Shown here: one piece after another, positions 16,564 to 25,088 of the stretch
Numbering within the stretch: position 1 is the first letter of the stretch
How the letters are laid out: each line of letters starts with the position of its first letter
Source: DATFYP01 sp035626235
Lineage (GTDB): Archaea; Thermoproteota; Nitrososphaeria; Nitrososphaerales; Gagatemarchaeaceae
DNA length: 64,000 nucleotides
Direction of reading: 5' to 3'
Assembly: GCA_035626235.1 (NCBI GenBank)
Contig: DASPOB010000019.1
Location: 1-64,000, forward strand
Notes under the pieces: model-generated
What the model was told of the DNA's origin: nothing
Seen by the model: only the letters and a program-made list of their open reading frames with translations
Databases searched by the model: none
Program-made: the position numbers and the translations under genes

Positions 16564-17433
16564 TTATGGCGTAGTACGCAGCAGCTTGGCGAGCATTGTC
16601 GAGAAGACGAATGAGCTGAGGAAGTACCACCAGAAGAGCGAGACGCTACCGTCGGAACCGAAGAGGATCGGCAGGCCTAGGTTGACGAACGGCGCATGGG
16701 CGACGGTCACGCTGTACCCTCCGAGGAAGGTCGCCATCAGATAGTAGACTCCGAAGAGCGGAACGATTGTGATTCCAGAGACCTTCAGGCGGGCGAGCTG
16801 CACCTTGCTCTGTTCCTGCCGCATCGCGAGCTCCCTACGCTTCAGTTTTTCGAGCTTGGCGGTGTCCTTCGCCAGGGTTGCCTCTCTCTTTTCCTTGTTG
16901 AACTCGGAGAGCTCCGCCTTCATCTTCCTCTCCGCGTTCAGGTCCACTACTCGCCTGGTGACCAGCTGGGTGGCCAAGCCCAGACTGATGGACGTGAGCG
17001 TCACCAGGAAGGTAGACTCCGGCACCGTGGTCCCAGGGATACTGAACTTGGCAGACGCCAGGTTTGTGCCGTCATCGACGGTAACGTTGGAGGAACCTGT
17101 GGCCGAAGCGGGCACCACGAAGATGCAACCGGAGAGGACCCCGCTCGAACTCGTGCTACACGTGCCCTCCAGCGCCAAAGGCGAGCTGTTGAACTTGGCC
17201 GTGACCGTACGGTTCGGCGCGAGATACTGGCCCGAAATCGACACCAAAGACCCCACTATGTTCGCCGCCGGGTTCAGGGCGATAGTAGGATGCGGAGCGG
17301 CTGGTTTGGGGGTGAAGAGGGGGCCGACCGAATAGTAGAGAACGTAGATGACGATCACGGCCAAGACTATGATGATAAGGAGCCCGGCGCCCGAGCCGCT
17401 CGACTTGTTCTTCCCTTTGGCCTTCGTCTGCAA
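16564..17433 (-). CDS. DUF106/EMC3-TMCO1 family membrane insertase with an extra extracellular domain
   Basis: Member of the Oxa1/YidC-related superfamily thought to insert membrane proteins; encoded beside secY as in many archaea. Helix 1 is at residues 17-37 (GLLIIIVLAVIVIYVLYYS). A Lys/Glu-rich cytoplasmic coiled coil (about 170-215) precedes two C-terminal helices (TIVPLFGVYYLMATFL; VSLFWWYFLSSFVFSTMLA). Residues 45-140 are an addition between helix 1 and the second helix: Ser/Thr-rich, beta-like, with two cysteines and an Ig/IPT-like feel (SISGQYLAPNRTVTAKF). At 289 residues it is longer than simple family members. Confidence 0.88.
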   Translation of the reverse strand: MQTKAKGKNKSSGSGAGLLIIIVLAVIVIYVLYYSVGPLFTPKPAAPHPTIALNPAANIVGSLVSISGQYLAPNRTVTAKFNSSPLALEGTCSTSSSGVLSGCIFVVPASATGSSNVTVDDGTNLASAKFSIPGTTVPESTFLVTLTSISLGLATQLVTRRVVDLNAERKMKAELSEFNKEKREATLAKDTAKLEKLKRRELAMRQEQSKVQLARLKVSGITIVPLFGVYYLMATFLGGYSVTVAHAPFVNLGLPILFGSDGSVSLFWWYFLSSFVFSTMLAKLLRTTP

Positions 17434-17435
17434 GC

Positions 17436-18005
17436 CTAGGCGGCCTTCCTAAGCATCCCGACTATCGTTCCAGCGGCCTCGTCCGCCTTTCCCTTGCTGT
17501 TGCTCACCAGCAGCATTGGAGCCCCCGTAAGGGTAGAGGAGACGGCCAGGAACGCCCTAGCGAGCGCCAGCTCGGACTCGAGGTCAGAAGCGCCGAGGGT
17601 GTCCCTGTGCCTTGTCTCGTCGGACTCCCGGCGGCCCAGAATCTCTTCGGGGGAGGCCTCCACGAGCACGAGGTGCGTGGGCCGCATCGCCCTGGCCACC
17701 TCGAAGGGGAGCCCTGGCCAGAACCCTTCCCGCGTGCGTATGAACAGGTGGGTGTCGACGAAGACGACATCATCCTTCATCCTTGCAATCTTCGTGGCAG
17801 CGGCCCTTTGCAGCCTTCTCTGCCTCTCGACCGGAAGGCTCCTCATCTGGTCCCTGTCCTTGACCCACCTTAGCCTCAGTGCTTCCTCGAACATGACCGT
17901 CCCGAAAGTGACCAGCCTGGCATTCTTCATGCTGGAACGCGCCTTCTCCACGACCGTGGTCTTCCCGACTCCCGGGATCCCGACGACGACGACCCGGAGC
18001 CGCAA
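17436..18005 (-). CDS. adkA: Adenylate kinase, archaeal type
   Basis: Interconverts AMP, ADP and ATP. The archaeal AdkA form has the N-terminal P-loop GIPGVGKTTVVEKA and NARLVTFGTVMFEEAL; DTHLFIRTREGFWPGLP and RRESDETRHRDT provide the nucleotide and LID contacts. The 189 residues are typical. It sits directly after secY with a two-base gap, the usual archaeal secY-adk-DUF106-cmk order. Confidence 0.94.
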   Translation of the reverse strand: MRLRVVVVGIPGVGKTTVVEKARSSMKNARLVTFGTVMFEEALRLRWVKDRDQMRSLPVERQRRLQRAAATKIARMKDDVVFVDTHLFIRTREGFWPGLPFEVARAMRPTHLVLVEASPEEILGRRESDETRHRDTLGASDLESELALARAFLAVSSTLTGAPMLLVSNSKGKADEAAGTIVGMLRKAA

Positions 18006-18007
18006 GC

Positions 18008-19489
18008 CTACCCTGCTCCGATGAGCCCCGCGAGGGCGGGGGATATCTCTTCGACCTGCTCCTTGAGGAGCATCTGGTAGTATTGCAGTATGATGTCGAC
18101 CATTAGCAATATCCCGATCCCCGAACCGAAGACGCCGAACAGGTCGGCAACGCCGGCGATCAGCCCGATCAGAATCCCACCGATGATTGTGAGTGTAGGG
18201 ATATAGCGTGCGAGAACCTGCTCAATCGAGAGTCCGGTCCTCCTGAACCCTGGCACTTGGACGTCTGCGTCCATTAGGTTCTTTGCTACGGCCTTCGCGT
18301 TGAGACCACCTATCTCCACCCAGAGCCTGGCGAAGAGCACCGACATGCCGACTAGGAACAGGAGAAACACGGCGGAGTGCACCGGGTCGCTTATCGTCTG
18401 CGAGACGCTCTGGGGGGCCGTGATGTAGTAGGCAAGGCCCCCCGTGGGATAGGACGAGTTGACGTTCCCCCAGACGCCGAGATAGTTGACCCAGCTGCTG
18501 GTGGATGTGCCGACGCTCCTGTGCAGCAGCTCTGTGAAGAAAGTGATGTTCGCGGAGAGTGCCGACACCAGGATGACTGGGATGTTGGAGACGTAGAGGA
18601 GCTTGATGGGATACACCCCCTGGAACCCCCGATACTTGGTGGAGGTGATCGGTAGCTCCACCCGTATCCCTTCCACGTAGATCAGGAACAGAATCATCAC
18701 TATCGTCAGCATGAAGGTGAGCAGGCTGGGATACTGGTAGTCTCTGACGGCGACGGAAGCAAGGGTGGCATAGCTGAAACCCGTGCTGAAGATGGCGCTG
18801 ATCAGGGCGGGTATGAAGCCGAAGACCTCCTGGGTGGTCTGCGTCACCGCGACCGTGATTGGCGTGAACGTGTACCACATCACGGTCTGGCAGACTCCAG
18901 CCAGGATGAAGAGGCTCACTCCGCTTCCGATCCCCCACCCCTTCTGAATCATCTCGTCGAGAAGGAGCACGGTGAGGCTTGCGAGGAAGAGCTGGATGAA
19001 GATGATGACCTCTTGGCCCGGACGAAGGACGCCCAATGCGCCGCCAAAGATGTAGGCCAGGGACTCCCCTACGATCACTATCAAGGTGAGGAGCTTGGTC
19101 GAGGAGCCGAAGATCGACCGGTCGTCGGGGTTGCCCATGTCGAGCTTTATGATGTCGCTCCCAACGAGCAGTTGGAGGATGAGTCCCGCCGTGACTATCG
19201 GGCCTATTCCGAGCTCCATGAGGGTCCCCTGGGTTGAGGCGAAGACCACCCTCAGGAACGCGAGCTGGTCCTCGCCCGTGGAGCCGGTTATCGCACAGAC
19301 ACCAGGAGAGGTGGTGCTGCTCGTCGTCCCCCCAAAGCCGCACAGCGGGGTGACCGCCATCACTAGATAGAGGACGAGAGCGAACCCGGTCCAGATGAAC
19401 CTCTCGTTGAGGCTCGGCTTCCTCTCTGGCTTGGGGATCTCGGGGAGCACCGTCGCCAGATTCTTGATGAAGTCGCGCATCGAAGCCAT
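18008..19489 (-). CDS. secY: Preprotein translocase subunit SecY
   Basis: Pore subunit of the Sec translocon. 493 residues with about ten membrane helices. LNERFIWTGFALVLYLVMAV forms helix 1; the plug region follows, and GSGVSLFILAGV, YVEGIRVELPITSTKYRGF and YPIKLLYVSNIPVIL are SecY signatures. The loop after SNIPVIL is long and Gly/Ser/Tyr-rich. It is inside the operon between L15 and adk, so secretion capacity is co-expressed with ribosomal proteins. Confidence 0.96.
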   Translation of the reverse strand: MASMRDFIKNLATVLPEIPKPERKPSLNERFIWTGFALVLYLVMAVTPLCGFGGTTSSTTSPGVCAITGSTGEDQLAFLRVVFASTQGTLMELGIGPIVTAGLILQLLVGSDIIKLDMGNPDDRSIFGSSTKLLTLIVIVGESLAYIFGGALGVLRPGQEVIIFIQLFLASLTVLLLDEMIQKGWGIGSGVSLFILAGVCQTVMWYTFTPITVAVTQTTQEVFGFIPALISAIFSTGFSYATLASVAVRDYQYPSLLTFMLTIVMILFLIYVEGIRVELPITSTKYRGFQGVYPIKLLYVSNIPVILVSALSANITFFTELLHRSVGTSTSSWVNYLGVWGNVNSSYPTGGLAYYITAPQSVSQTISDPVHSAVFLLFLVGMSVLFARLWVEIGGLNAKAVAKNLMDADVQVPGFRRTGLSIEQVLARYIPTLTIIGGILIGLIAGVADLFGVFGSGIGILLMVDIILQYYQMLLKEQVEEISPALAGLIGAG

Positions 19490-19500
19490 TGGTGATGGCT

Positions 19501-19902
19501 CTACTCCTTGGCTGCGACCTTTCCTCCGGCCGCCTCTATTTTAGCCTGAGCTTTCTTTGTGATGGAGTCGACCCTGACCTCGTAGGCGCCGGACACCTTC
19601 CCTGAGCCCAGCAGCTTCCCCACCCCCATGGACGAAAGGTCGAGAACCTTGCTACCTTTCGCCATCTCGTCCAGGTCGCCGACGTTAGCCCAGACCTCTG
19701 GCTTCTCGTGCCCCGGCGGCCTGAAGGGGTCCCTCCCGAAGTGGTCCGGGTCGTACTTCAGCATCCAGCTCCACTTGTGCTTGTGGAGCCCGGCGTTTCC
19801 GTGTCCTCCGCTCTTGCCGGAGTGCCTGTGTTGGCCTATCTGGCCGTAGCCGTGGGTCCGTCCACCCCTGTACCTCCTTCCCTTGCGAAGCCTGGTCGGC
19901 AG
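19501..19902 (-). CDS. rpl15: 50S ribosomal protein L15 (uL15), probable CTG start
   Basis: Late-assembly large-subunit protein. The conserved Gly/His-rich N-terminus (PTRLRKGRRYRGGRTHGYG, then QHRHSGKSGGHG and KHKWSW) is encoded without a break from 19899 downward, then LKYDPDHFGRDPF and a C-terminal basic region. No ATG, GTG or TTG lies in this frame before PTRLRK. CTG at 19900-19902 is the only NTG, preceded by GGAGGA nine bases upstream and one base after the L30 stop. Starting at the first ATG instead (19764) would lose 46 conserved residues. The length is 133 residues with the CTG start. Confidence 0.9.
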   Translation of the reverse strand: MPTRLRKGRRYRGGRTHGYGQIGQHRHSGKSGGHGNAGLHKHKWSWMLKYDPDHFGRDPFRPPGHEKPEVWANVGDLDEMAKGSKVLDLSSMGVGKLLGSGKVSGAYEVRVDSITKKAQAKIEAAGGKVAAKE

Positions 19903-19903
19903 T

Positions 19904-20368
19904 TCAGACCATCCTCCTCACGATGTCTGGGAGCTTCGGGTTGCTTCCGAGCATGCCCTTCTCGCTGAACTGCTTTCGAAGGGACACCCTGAAGCCCCCC
20001 CTGGGGGGGGACAGCCTGAAGAACGGCCTGACCCCCTGCACCTGCGAGAGCCGGAGCTGCTCCTTGAGCATCTTGTCGGCCAGCTCCTGGTGCTTCTTGA
20101 ATCCCATCCCTGTCAGCGCGTGTGCGTCTAGTCTCGCTCTCTCGCTGACCATCCCTCGCTTCTCGAGGAGAACCGCGATGAGCTTTGCGTCCGTCGGCGC
20201 CCAGGCAACGTAGTCCTTGCAGAGCTTGAGCGTGCCCAGAGTCGCCGGGTCGTCGGGGACCAGGGAAGCAGAGAACTTCCGCTCCACTTTCAGCTCGCAG
20301 AGCGCCTTCCTGACCGGGGTGGAGGAGTTGATCTTCCCATGGAGGTTCACGACGAGGAGGAGTCCCAC
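19904..20368 (-). CDS. rpl30: 50S ribosomal protein L30 (uL30)
   Basis: Large-subunit protein of the archaeal/eukaryal long L30/L7e form, 154 residues. LLVVNLHGKINSSTPVRKAL is the N-terminal ferredoxin-like strand-helix; FFRLSPPRGGFRVSLRKQFSEKG is the Gly/Arg-rich rRNA-binding stretch of the long form. It lies between S5 and L15. Confidence 0.95.
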   Translation of the reverse strand: MGLLLVVNLHGKINSSTPVRKALCELKVERKFSASLVPDDPATLGTLKLCKDYVAWAPTDAKLIAVLLEKRGMVSERARLDAHALTGMGFKKHQELADKMLKEQLRLSQVQGVRPFFRLSPPRGGFRVSLRKQFSEKGMLGSNPKLPDIVRRMV

Positions 20369-20380
20369 TATCCATTCACC

Positions 20381-21007
20381 CTATACGTTGAGCCCGTGCG
20401 ACATCCTAAAGGCGTCGTACACCGCGTTCGCCAGCGAGGACATCGTGTTTGTCGAGCCGAAGGTCCTGATCCAGGCGTCCTTGACGCCGGCGAGCTGAAG
20501 CAGGTTCTTGAGAGCGGGCCCCGCGACCAGCCCCAGCGCCCGCGGCCCAGGTATTATCTCCACCGTGACGCTTCCAGCCTTTCCCCTTATCCTGTAAGGG
20601 ACTGAATGCGCTCTGCCGCACCTGCACTCCCAGCTTCCGCAACCGAGTTTGATGGGGATGATGTTAAGGAGGGCTGCGTTGGTGGCCTTGTCAATCGCCT
20701 CCCTGGTCTGCATCGCCTTTCCCTTGCCGACTCCGAACCACCCGGCCCCATTGCCAACCGCCACGACGGCTGCGAACCTGGTCAGCTCCCCTGCGTCTGT
20801 CTGCTTCTGGACCACGCTCACCCCTACGACCTCGTTTCTCAGGTCAGGAAGGAGCTTCTTCACAATCTCGGCCTCGCGGACCCTCTGGCCGCTTCTGAAT
20901 ATCTCCTCGAGGGAAGAGACCTTTCCCTCGTTCACGAGGCTTCCGAGCTTGGTCCTTGGGATCCAGACCTCTGGCTCCTCGTCCCTCCTGGAACCCCCAG
21001 ACATCAT
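20381..21007 (-). CDS. rps5: 30S ribosomal protein S5 (uS5)
   Basis: Decoding-fidelity protein at the mRNA entry. 208 residues with the double-stranded-RNA-binding-like N-domain (DAGELTRFAAVVAVGNGAGWFGVGKGK in two conserved blocks) and the C-terminal domain (PRALGLVAGPALKNLLQLAGVKDAWIRTFGST). The region SWECRCGRAH contains two cysteines, as in archaeal S5. The start overlaps the end of L18 by four bases. Confidence 0.96.
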   Translation of the reverse strand: MMSGGSRRDEEPEVWIPRTKLGSLVNEGKVSSLEEIFRSGQRVREAEIVKKLLPDLRNEVVGVSVVQKQTDAGELTRFAAVVAVGNGAGWFGVGKGKAMQTREAIDKATNAALLNIIPIKLGCGSWECRCGRAHSVPYRIRGKAGSVTVEIIPGPRALGLVAGPALKNLLQLAGVKDAWIRTFGSTNTMSSLANAVYDAFRMSHGLNV

Positions 21008-21594
21008 GCTCGCTTCCCTTCCCCTCCCGCGATGGAGGCTTTGACTTCTTCGAAGTGCTTGGGATACTCCTCCGGCCTGAAGTTCCCCTTGAGGAGCGCG
21101 GAGAAGACCCTGTCGTGCAGGCTCTTGTCCTCCGACGCCAGTTTCGAGGCGTAGTCTGCTATGGACTTTCCAGAGATTCTCTCATCGGGCGGGAACGCTT
21201 CCTCCCCGACGGGCACTTCGACCCCCGAGTCCGTGATTCCCTTGACGAAGGCCGAAATCCGGGCACCCCGGATGAACGGCTCGACACCGTTGTATAGGAC
21301 CGCCTGCCTAACCCCCTTTTCTGAAGCCTTTTTTCCGGCGAGCAACCCCAACAGGTAGCACGCGGGGGTGGACTTCAGAGAACCCTTCCACCCGAACCTC
21401 CTCAGTTGTCGTGAATGGGCTGAAGACACGACCATGTCGCCGCCGACCTTGGGCGTTATGAACTGGGAGGTCACGTTCTTGTTCGAGATTCTGACAACAA
21501 GAAGAGTTACCTTGGAAGTGATCGCCCGCTTTCTGGACCTGTAGTCAGTCACCCCCTCCCTTCTTCTCCTCATCAGGGGGACGTAGGAGGACAT
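21004..21594 (-). CDS. rpl18: 50S ribosomal protein L18 (uL18)
   Basis: 5S rRNA-binding protein of the archaeal long form. MSSYVPLMRRRREGVTDYRSR gives the start; the ATG at 21594 overlaps the L19e stop as TAATG, whereas longer readings in this frame run into L19e. TDYRSRKRAITSKVTLLVVRISNKN and GWKGSLKSTPACYLLGLLAG are family blocks (quoted in part). The length is 196 residues. Confidence 0.96.
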   Translation of the reverse strand: MSSYVPLMRRRREGVTDYRSRKRAITSKVTLLVVRISNKNVTSQFITPKVGGDMVVSSAHSRQLRRFGWKGSLKSTPACYLLGLLAGKKASEKGVRQAVLYNGVEPFIRGARISAFVKGITDSGVEVPVGEEAFPPDERISGKSIADYASKLASEDKSLHDRVFSALLKGNFRPEEYPKHFEEVKASIAGGEGKRA

Positions 21595-22028
21595 TACTTC
21601 TTCGCCTCCTTCATCAGGTCTAGGAGGTGCTTCACGCCCCTGACCTGTCCTCCCTTCACCTGCTTGTAAAGCATCTTGTAGGACTGCGGCGTGATTTCTC
21701 CTCTGTCCTTCGCAACCTTCAGCCTCCACCTGAGGGCCCTGACCTTCGTCACCCAGCGATCTTTGCGGGGGTTCCTGGCCAGCGCTCCTCCTTCCGTCGA
21801 CCCGGCTCCCCGGCCGCGCTTTAGCCTCCTGGACTGGACCCTATACCTCCCCCTTGAGAGGCCCTTTTCCGGGGCCGCCCGGATGGCCCCGAAGCCGATG
21901 AGACCTCTGATGGTGCTCCGTGTGATCGCGTCCTGAATGAGGTCGGAATACTCTTCGTCGAAGATGACTCGGTCCTGGCCGACCCCAAGGACCGAGGCCG
22001 CGAGCCTCCTCTTACTTCTTAGGTTCAA
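21594..22028 (-). CDS. rpl19e: 50S ribosomal protein L19e (eL19)
   Basis: Archaeal/eukaryal large-subunit protein, 144 residues. LRSKRRLAASVLGVGQDRV is the typical N-terminus; the middle RGRYRVQSRRLKRGRGAGSTEGG is strongly basic and extended. It overlaps L32e by 17 bases at its start and touches L18 through TAATG, so translation is likely coupled across the three genes. Confidence 0.96.
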   Translation of the reverse strand: MNLRSKRRLAASVLGVGQDRVIFDEEYSDLIQDAITRSTIRGLIGFGAIRAAPEKGLSRGRYRVQSRRLKRGRGAGSTEGGALARNPRKDRWVTKVRALRWRLKVAKDRGEITPQSYKMLYKQVKGGQVRGVKHLLDLMKEAKK

Positions 22029-22437
22029 CCAGCCTCAACCCTGTCGGATTCAAGACCCTTATCCCCAGTTCGTCTGCCCTGGTCAGTATCAGCTCGCGCT
22101 TCTTGGCCCCGACCGTACCCCCAATTCTGGCGACGTTCCTGCCGGGGACCAGTCCTTCAAGGTCGGAGGGACGGTGCACGAGAACTTCGAAATGACCGCT
22201 CGGGTGGAGGCCGCGCGCGTCTGATGGGCCCCTGAATCCCACCCTTGCCAGAGCGGGCCACCCCTTGTCCTGCCTCCGCACCTTGTTGTCTACGCCCTTC
22301 GGTTTCCTCCACTCGGGATGTATCCTCACGTATCTCCAGGACTCCTGTCTCACAAACTCAGGCCTGTGCTCCGCTACCTCTGCCCTCTTCTTCACGAGGG
22401 CTTTCAGCCTGTTCTCTTCCGAAACCTTCGGTTTCAT
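22012..22437 (-). CDS. rpl32e: 50S ribosomal protein L32e (eL32)
   Basis: Archaeal/eukaryal large-subunit protein, 141 residues. RQESWRYVRIHPEWRKPKG and the GFRGPSDARGLHPSG block are diagnostic. The N-terminal 30 residues are a Lys/Glu-rich helix. It sits between L6 and L19e. Confidence 0.96.
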   Translation of the reverse strand: MKPKVSEENRLKALVKKRAEVAEHRPEFVRQESWRYVRIHPEWRKPKGVDNKVRRQDKGWPALARVGFRGPSDARGLHPSGHFEVLVHRPSDLEGLVPGRNVARIGGTVGAKKRELILTRADELGIRVLNPTGLRLVEPKK

Positions 22438-22442
22438 CCCTA

Positions 22443-22985
22443 TTACCCGTGCTCCTTGTGGTAGGTGTAGACGCCGTCGAGGAAGATCCTCTGGTCCTTC
22501 CTCCGGATCCTGGTCGCGAGTTCGACGTTGGCAGCTGTCTGCCCGACGTCTTCTACGGAGACTCCCTTGACTATGATGTCGTCTCCTTCTATGGAGACCT
22601 TGCAGTCTCCCACTATCTTGGCCACACGCGGGGACCTTTCTCCGACGAAGTTTTCGACGAGTATTTCGTTCCCCTTCGTCTTAACCGAAATCGGGAAGTG
22701 GGCGTAAACCACCTTCAGCCGATAGGTGTACCCCTTCGTCACTCCAGTGACCATGTTATTGACGTGGCTCACTGCCGTGTTGATTATGACGTTGTCCTTC
22801 TTCTTCCTGGAGAATGGGGAGATGACGACCTTGTTCCCCTCGACCCCGATGTTTACAGACACCTTGTCGAAGTCTTTCTTGGCCTCACCTAACTTACCCT
22901 TGATGGACAGCAGCCTTCCACTCATCGAGGCGGTCACCCCCTCCGGCATGTCGAGGAGCTGCCGCTGGAGCGCCTCAGTAGACAT
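22443..22985 (-). CDS. rpl6: 50S ribosomal protein L6 (uL6)
   Basis: Large-subunit stalk-base protein, 180 residues with two L6 folds. MPEGVTASMSGRLLSIKGKLG opens the first domain and HFPISVKTKGNEILVENFVGE the second. The end, RRKDQRIFLDGVYTYHKEHG, is typical of archaeal L6. Its start overlaps the end of S8 by 11 bases. Confidence 0.96.
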   Translation of the reverse strand: MSTEALQRQLLDMPEGVTASMSGRLLSIKGKLGEAKKDFDKVSVNIGVEGNKVVISPFSRKKKDNVIINTAVSHVNNMVTGVTKGYTYRLKVVYAHFPISVKTKGNEILVENFVGERSPRVAKIVGDCKVSIEGDDIIVKGVSVEDVGQTAANVELATRIRRKDQRIFLDGVYTYHKEHG

Positions 22986-23376
22986 ACCCTATGAGCCTCC
23001 CGCCGAGCCTCTTCTCTTGCGCCTCTGAGTGTGACATGACTCCCTTGGGGGTGGACACTATCAGGGTCCCGACCCCGACTGCAGGGAGGTATCTGTGCTC
23101 CCAGTCCACGAGCTTCGCGGTCTTTACTGGGAACCTGGGAGAGATTACGCCGCACTTGTTTATCCTGCCGAGGAGCTGAACCCTGAGCTTGCCCCCCACG
23201 CCGTCATCGATGAACTCGAACTCGCCTACATATCGCCTTTTTTGCAGCACCCTAAGGACCTCACTGGCGAGGTTCGAGGCTGGAATCACCATGCACTCCT
23301 TCTTGTTCCTCATTTCTGCGTTCTGGAGGCTCGTGAAGAGGTTCGAGAGGACGTTTGTCGCCGGCATAGTTACCAC
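22975..23376 (-). CDS. rps8: 30S ribosomal protein S8 (uS8)
   Basis: Central-domain 16S rRNA binder, 133 residues. TNVLSNLFTSLQNAEMRNKK is the N-terminal block; ISPRFPVKTAKLVDWEHRYLP and GTLIVSTPKGVMSHSEA lead to the C-terminal signature. A GTG directly follows the S14 stop; an ATG three codons on (MPATNVLSNL) is an equally good start. Confidence 0.95.
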   Translation of the reverse strand: MVTMPATNVLSNLFTSLQNAEMRNKKECMVIPASNLASEVLRVLQKRRYVGEFEFIDDGVGGKLRVQLLGRINKCGVISPRFPVKTAKLVDWEHRYLPAVGVGTLIVSTPKGVMSHSEAQEKRLGGRLIGYVY

Positions 23377-23538
23377 CTAGTCGTACTTCCTGAAGCCGAG
23401 CTTCTCCGCAACTTCCCTGAAGCACTGCCTGCACAGGACCAGGTCGTAAGCCCGGATCACCGCGCCGTACTGCCCGCATCTCCTGCAGTAGTGCGTCGAC
23501 TTCCCGTACTTTCTCTGCTTCGGGTGCCTCTCTTTCAC
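23377..23538 (-). CDS. rps14: 30S ribosomal protein S14, zinc type (uS14)
   Basis: Short head protein of the small subunit, only 53 residues. VKERHPKQRKYGKSTHYC opens it; the zinc site is CRRC and, about 15 residues later, CRQC, followed by FREVAEKLGFRKYD. The GTG at 23536-23538 overlaps the L5 stop as GTGA. It fills the gap between L5 and S8 exactly where archaeal operons carry S14. Confidence 0.95.
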   Translation of the reverse strand: MKERHPKQRKYGKSTHYCRRCGQYGAVIRAYDLVLCRQCFREVAEKLGFRKYD

Positions 23539-24062
23539 GAGATTATCGCCCCGAAGTTGTTCCGGAAGTATCCCAGGGCCTCCTCCTTGCTCACGAAGTG
23601 GTTCTTGCCGACCCGGGAGGTCCTCCTGCCACGCCTTGCTACCCTGAAGCCGGCCCTCTCCAGCAGGACCGAGACGTTCATGCCGAGAATCCCTATCTCC
23701 GGGTCATACCTGATCCCGGGAATTTCGATGTGTTCCTTGACCCCGAACGAGACCGATCCGCGCGAGTCGAAGCAAGTCTCCTCCAGCTTGTTCTCCCTCG
23801 CAGTCAGGAGCTTCTCGATAAGCTCCTTCGTCCCGCTCCCCCTGACGGTGACCATGACGCCTATGGGCTCCCCCTTGTGGATGCCGAAGTCCCTCACGGA
23901 CTTCTTCGCTCTCCGGGGGCTGGGCTTGTGCCCTGAGACCTGCTCGAGGACCTTCTTCCCCCTCTCTATGGCATCTCCCGACTTGCCGAGGCCTATGTTC
24001 AGCACTACCTTCCCCACTCTTATCGCCCTCATCGGGTTTTCCTGTACTACACTCTGGCTCAT
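23535..24062 (-). CDS. rpl5: 50S ribosomal protein L5 (uL5)
   Basis: 5S rRNA-associated protein that contacts the P-site tRNA. 175 residues: NPMRAIRVGKVVLNIGLGKSG is the archaeal N-terminal motif, and HIEIPGIRYDPEIGILGMNV the conserved loop. Its stop is coupled with the S14 start, and its own start overlaps the S4e stop by four bases. Confidence 0.96.
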   Translation of the reverse strand: MSQSVVQENPMRAIRVGKVVLNIGLGKSGDAIERGKKVLEQVSGHKPSPRRAKKSVRDFGIHKGEPIGVMVTVRGSGTKELIEKLLTARENKLEETCFDSRGSVSFGVKEHIEIPGIRYDPEIGILGMNVSVLLERAGFRVARRGRRTSRVGKNHFVSKEEALGYFRNNFGAIIS

Positions 24063-24787
24063 GATGCGCTGACCCCCACCGTTATCATTGGCTGCTCTTG
24101 CCCTACCGGGAAGACTAGCCGCGATGGGATTTCGGCCTCCCCGCTCGGGAGGGATATCTTAACCATTCGCTCCCTGCTGATGGTCCCCTTTTTCACGTCG
24201 AGAATCTTCCCGAGCTGGCCTGCCCTCTCCCCCGTGAGGACGAGACCGAGGGACTCCTTGGCCAGCTTCACTTTGCCGATGACCTTCTGGGACGGGACCT
24301 GAATCAGGACCGCGTCGCCGGGTGATAGGTTGAGGGCGTCGTCCAGAATCGACCTGCCGTCATGCAGCCCGTACTGCATGTGACCTCCCCTGACCTTCGC
24401 CTTGGAGCGCACGCTGCAGAGCTTCCTGTCCGCCTCCGTCGCTGCCAGCTTCGCGAGGCGCAGCCCTTTGGGCGACGGGACGAGTCGGAACGAGGAGTCC
24501 TCCGAGGGGACGCTGACGACGTTGAAGAGACCCACCGGGAAGCTGGCCGAGTGAGTCGCCTTTCCGTCCACCAGGACCTTGGCTGTCTTGACGACGTGCT
24601 TGATCTCCTTCCCTCTCTCCGCCAGGGACGCAAGGTCACGGATTACGACGCCGAGAGGATACGAGGAGCCGATTGGATGGGTCCCGGGAATGGGCTTGTA
24701 GACGAACCTGGGTCCCTTCCTGGGGATGTCCCAGGACCGGGGCGCCGCGACCCTCTTCAGCTTGTTCCTTCCGCCCTTCTTGCCCAC
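24059..24787 (-). CDS. rps4e: 30S ribosomal protein S4e (eS4)
   Basis: Archaeal/eukaryal small-subunit protein, 242 residues: N-terminal KKGGRNKLKRVAAPRSWDIP, an S4-type RNA-binding region (about 45-105), the central domain (GDAVLIQVPSQKVIG) and a KOW-like segment (GERAGQLGKILDVKKG). The order L24-S4e-L5 is the archaeal standard. Confidence 0.96.
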   Translation of the reverse strand: MGKKGGRNKLKRVAAPRSWDIPRKGPRFVYKPIPGTHPIGSSYPLGVVIRDLASLAERGKEIKHVVKTAKVLVDGKATHSASFPVGLFNVVSVPSEDSSFRLVPSPKGLRLAKLAATEADRKLCSVRSKAKVRGGHMQYGLHDGRSILDDALNLSPGDAVLIQVPSQKVIGKVKLAKESLGLVLTGERAGQLGKILDVKKGTISRERMVKISLPSGEAEIPSRLVFPVGQEQPMITVGVSAS

Positions 24788-25078
24788 CTACATTCCCTCC
24801 TCCAGCTTAGCCCTGCGCATCTTGTCGTCCATGCTGAGCGAGGTAATCACGACGTCAGAAGTGTGAAGCGGGACCAGTGAAGTGCCCCCTTTCTGCTTCT
24901 CTCTCGTGACCCCTTCCACGTTGAGCCTCCCCTTGGCAGGGATGACTTTCGTGACCTTCCCCTCGACGTCCTTGAATTCGCCACGAACGATCCGCACGGA
25001 GTCGCCCTTTCGTGGGGTTACCGAGCGTCGCTTGTATCTCTCACGAAGCTCCTTCGAAAGGCTTGACCCGAATCTCAT
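24788..25078 (-). CDS. rpl24: 50S ribosomal protein L24 (uL24)
   Basis: Assembly-initiator protein with a KOW motif: RKGDSVRIVRGEFKDVEGKV. 96 residues, shorter at the N-terminus than many archaeal L24 proteins, starting at LSKELRERYKRRS almost at once. The ATG at 25078 has a GAGGGGA Shine-Dalgarno seven bases upstream, right after the L14 stop, which supports this short start. Confidence 0.94.
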   Translation of the reverse strand: MRFGSSLSKELRERYKRRSVTPRKGDSVRIVRGEFKDVEGKVTKVIPAKGRLNVEGVTREKQKGGTSLVPLHTSDVVITSLSMDDKMRRAKLEEGM

Positions 25079-25088
25079 TCAAATCCCC

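Noticed and set aside
19501..19764. L15 as an 87-residue protein starting at the first ATG
   Set aside because: The in-frame upstream codons encode the conserved Gly/His-rich L15 N-terminus.
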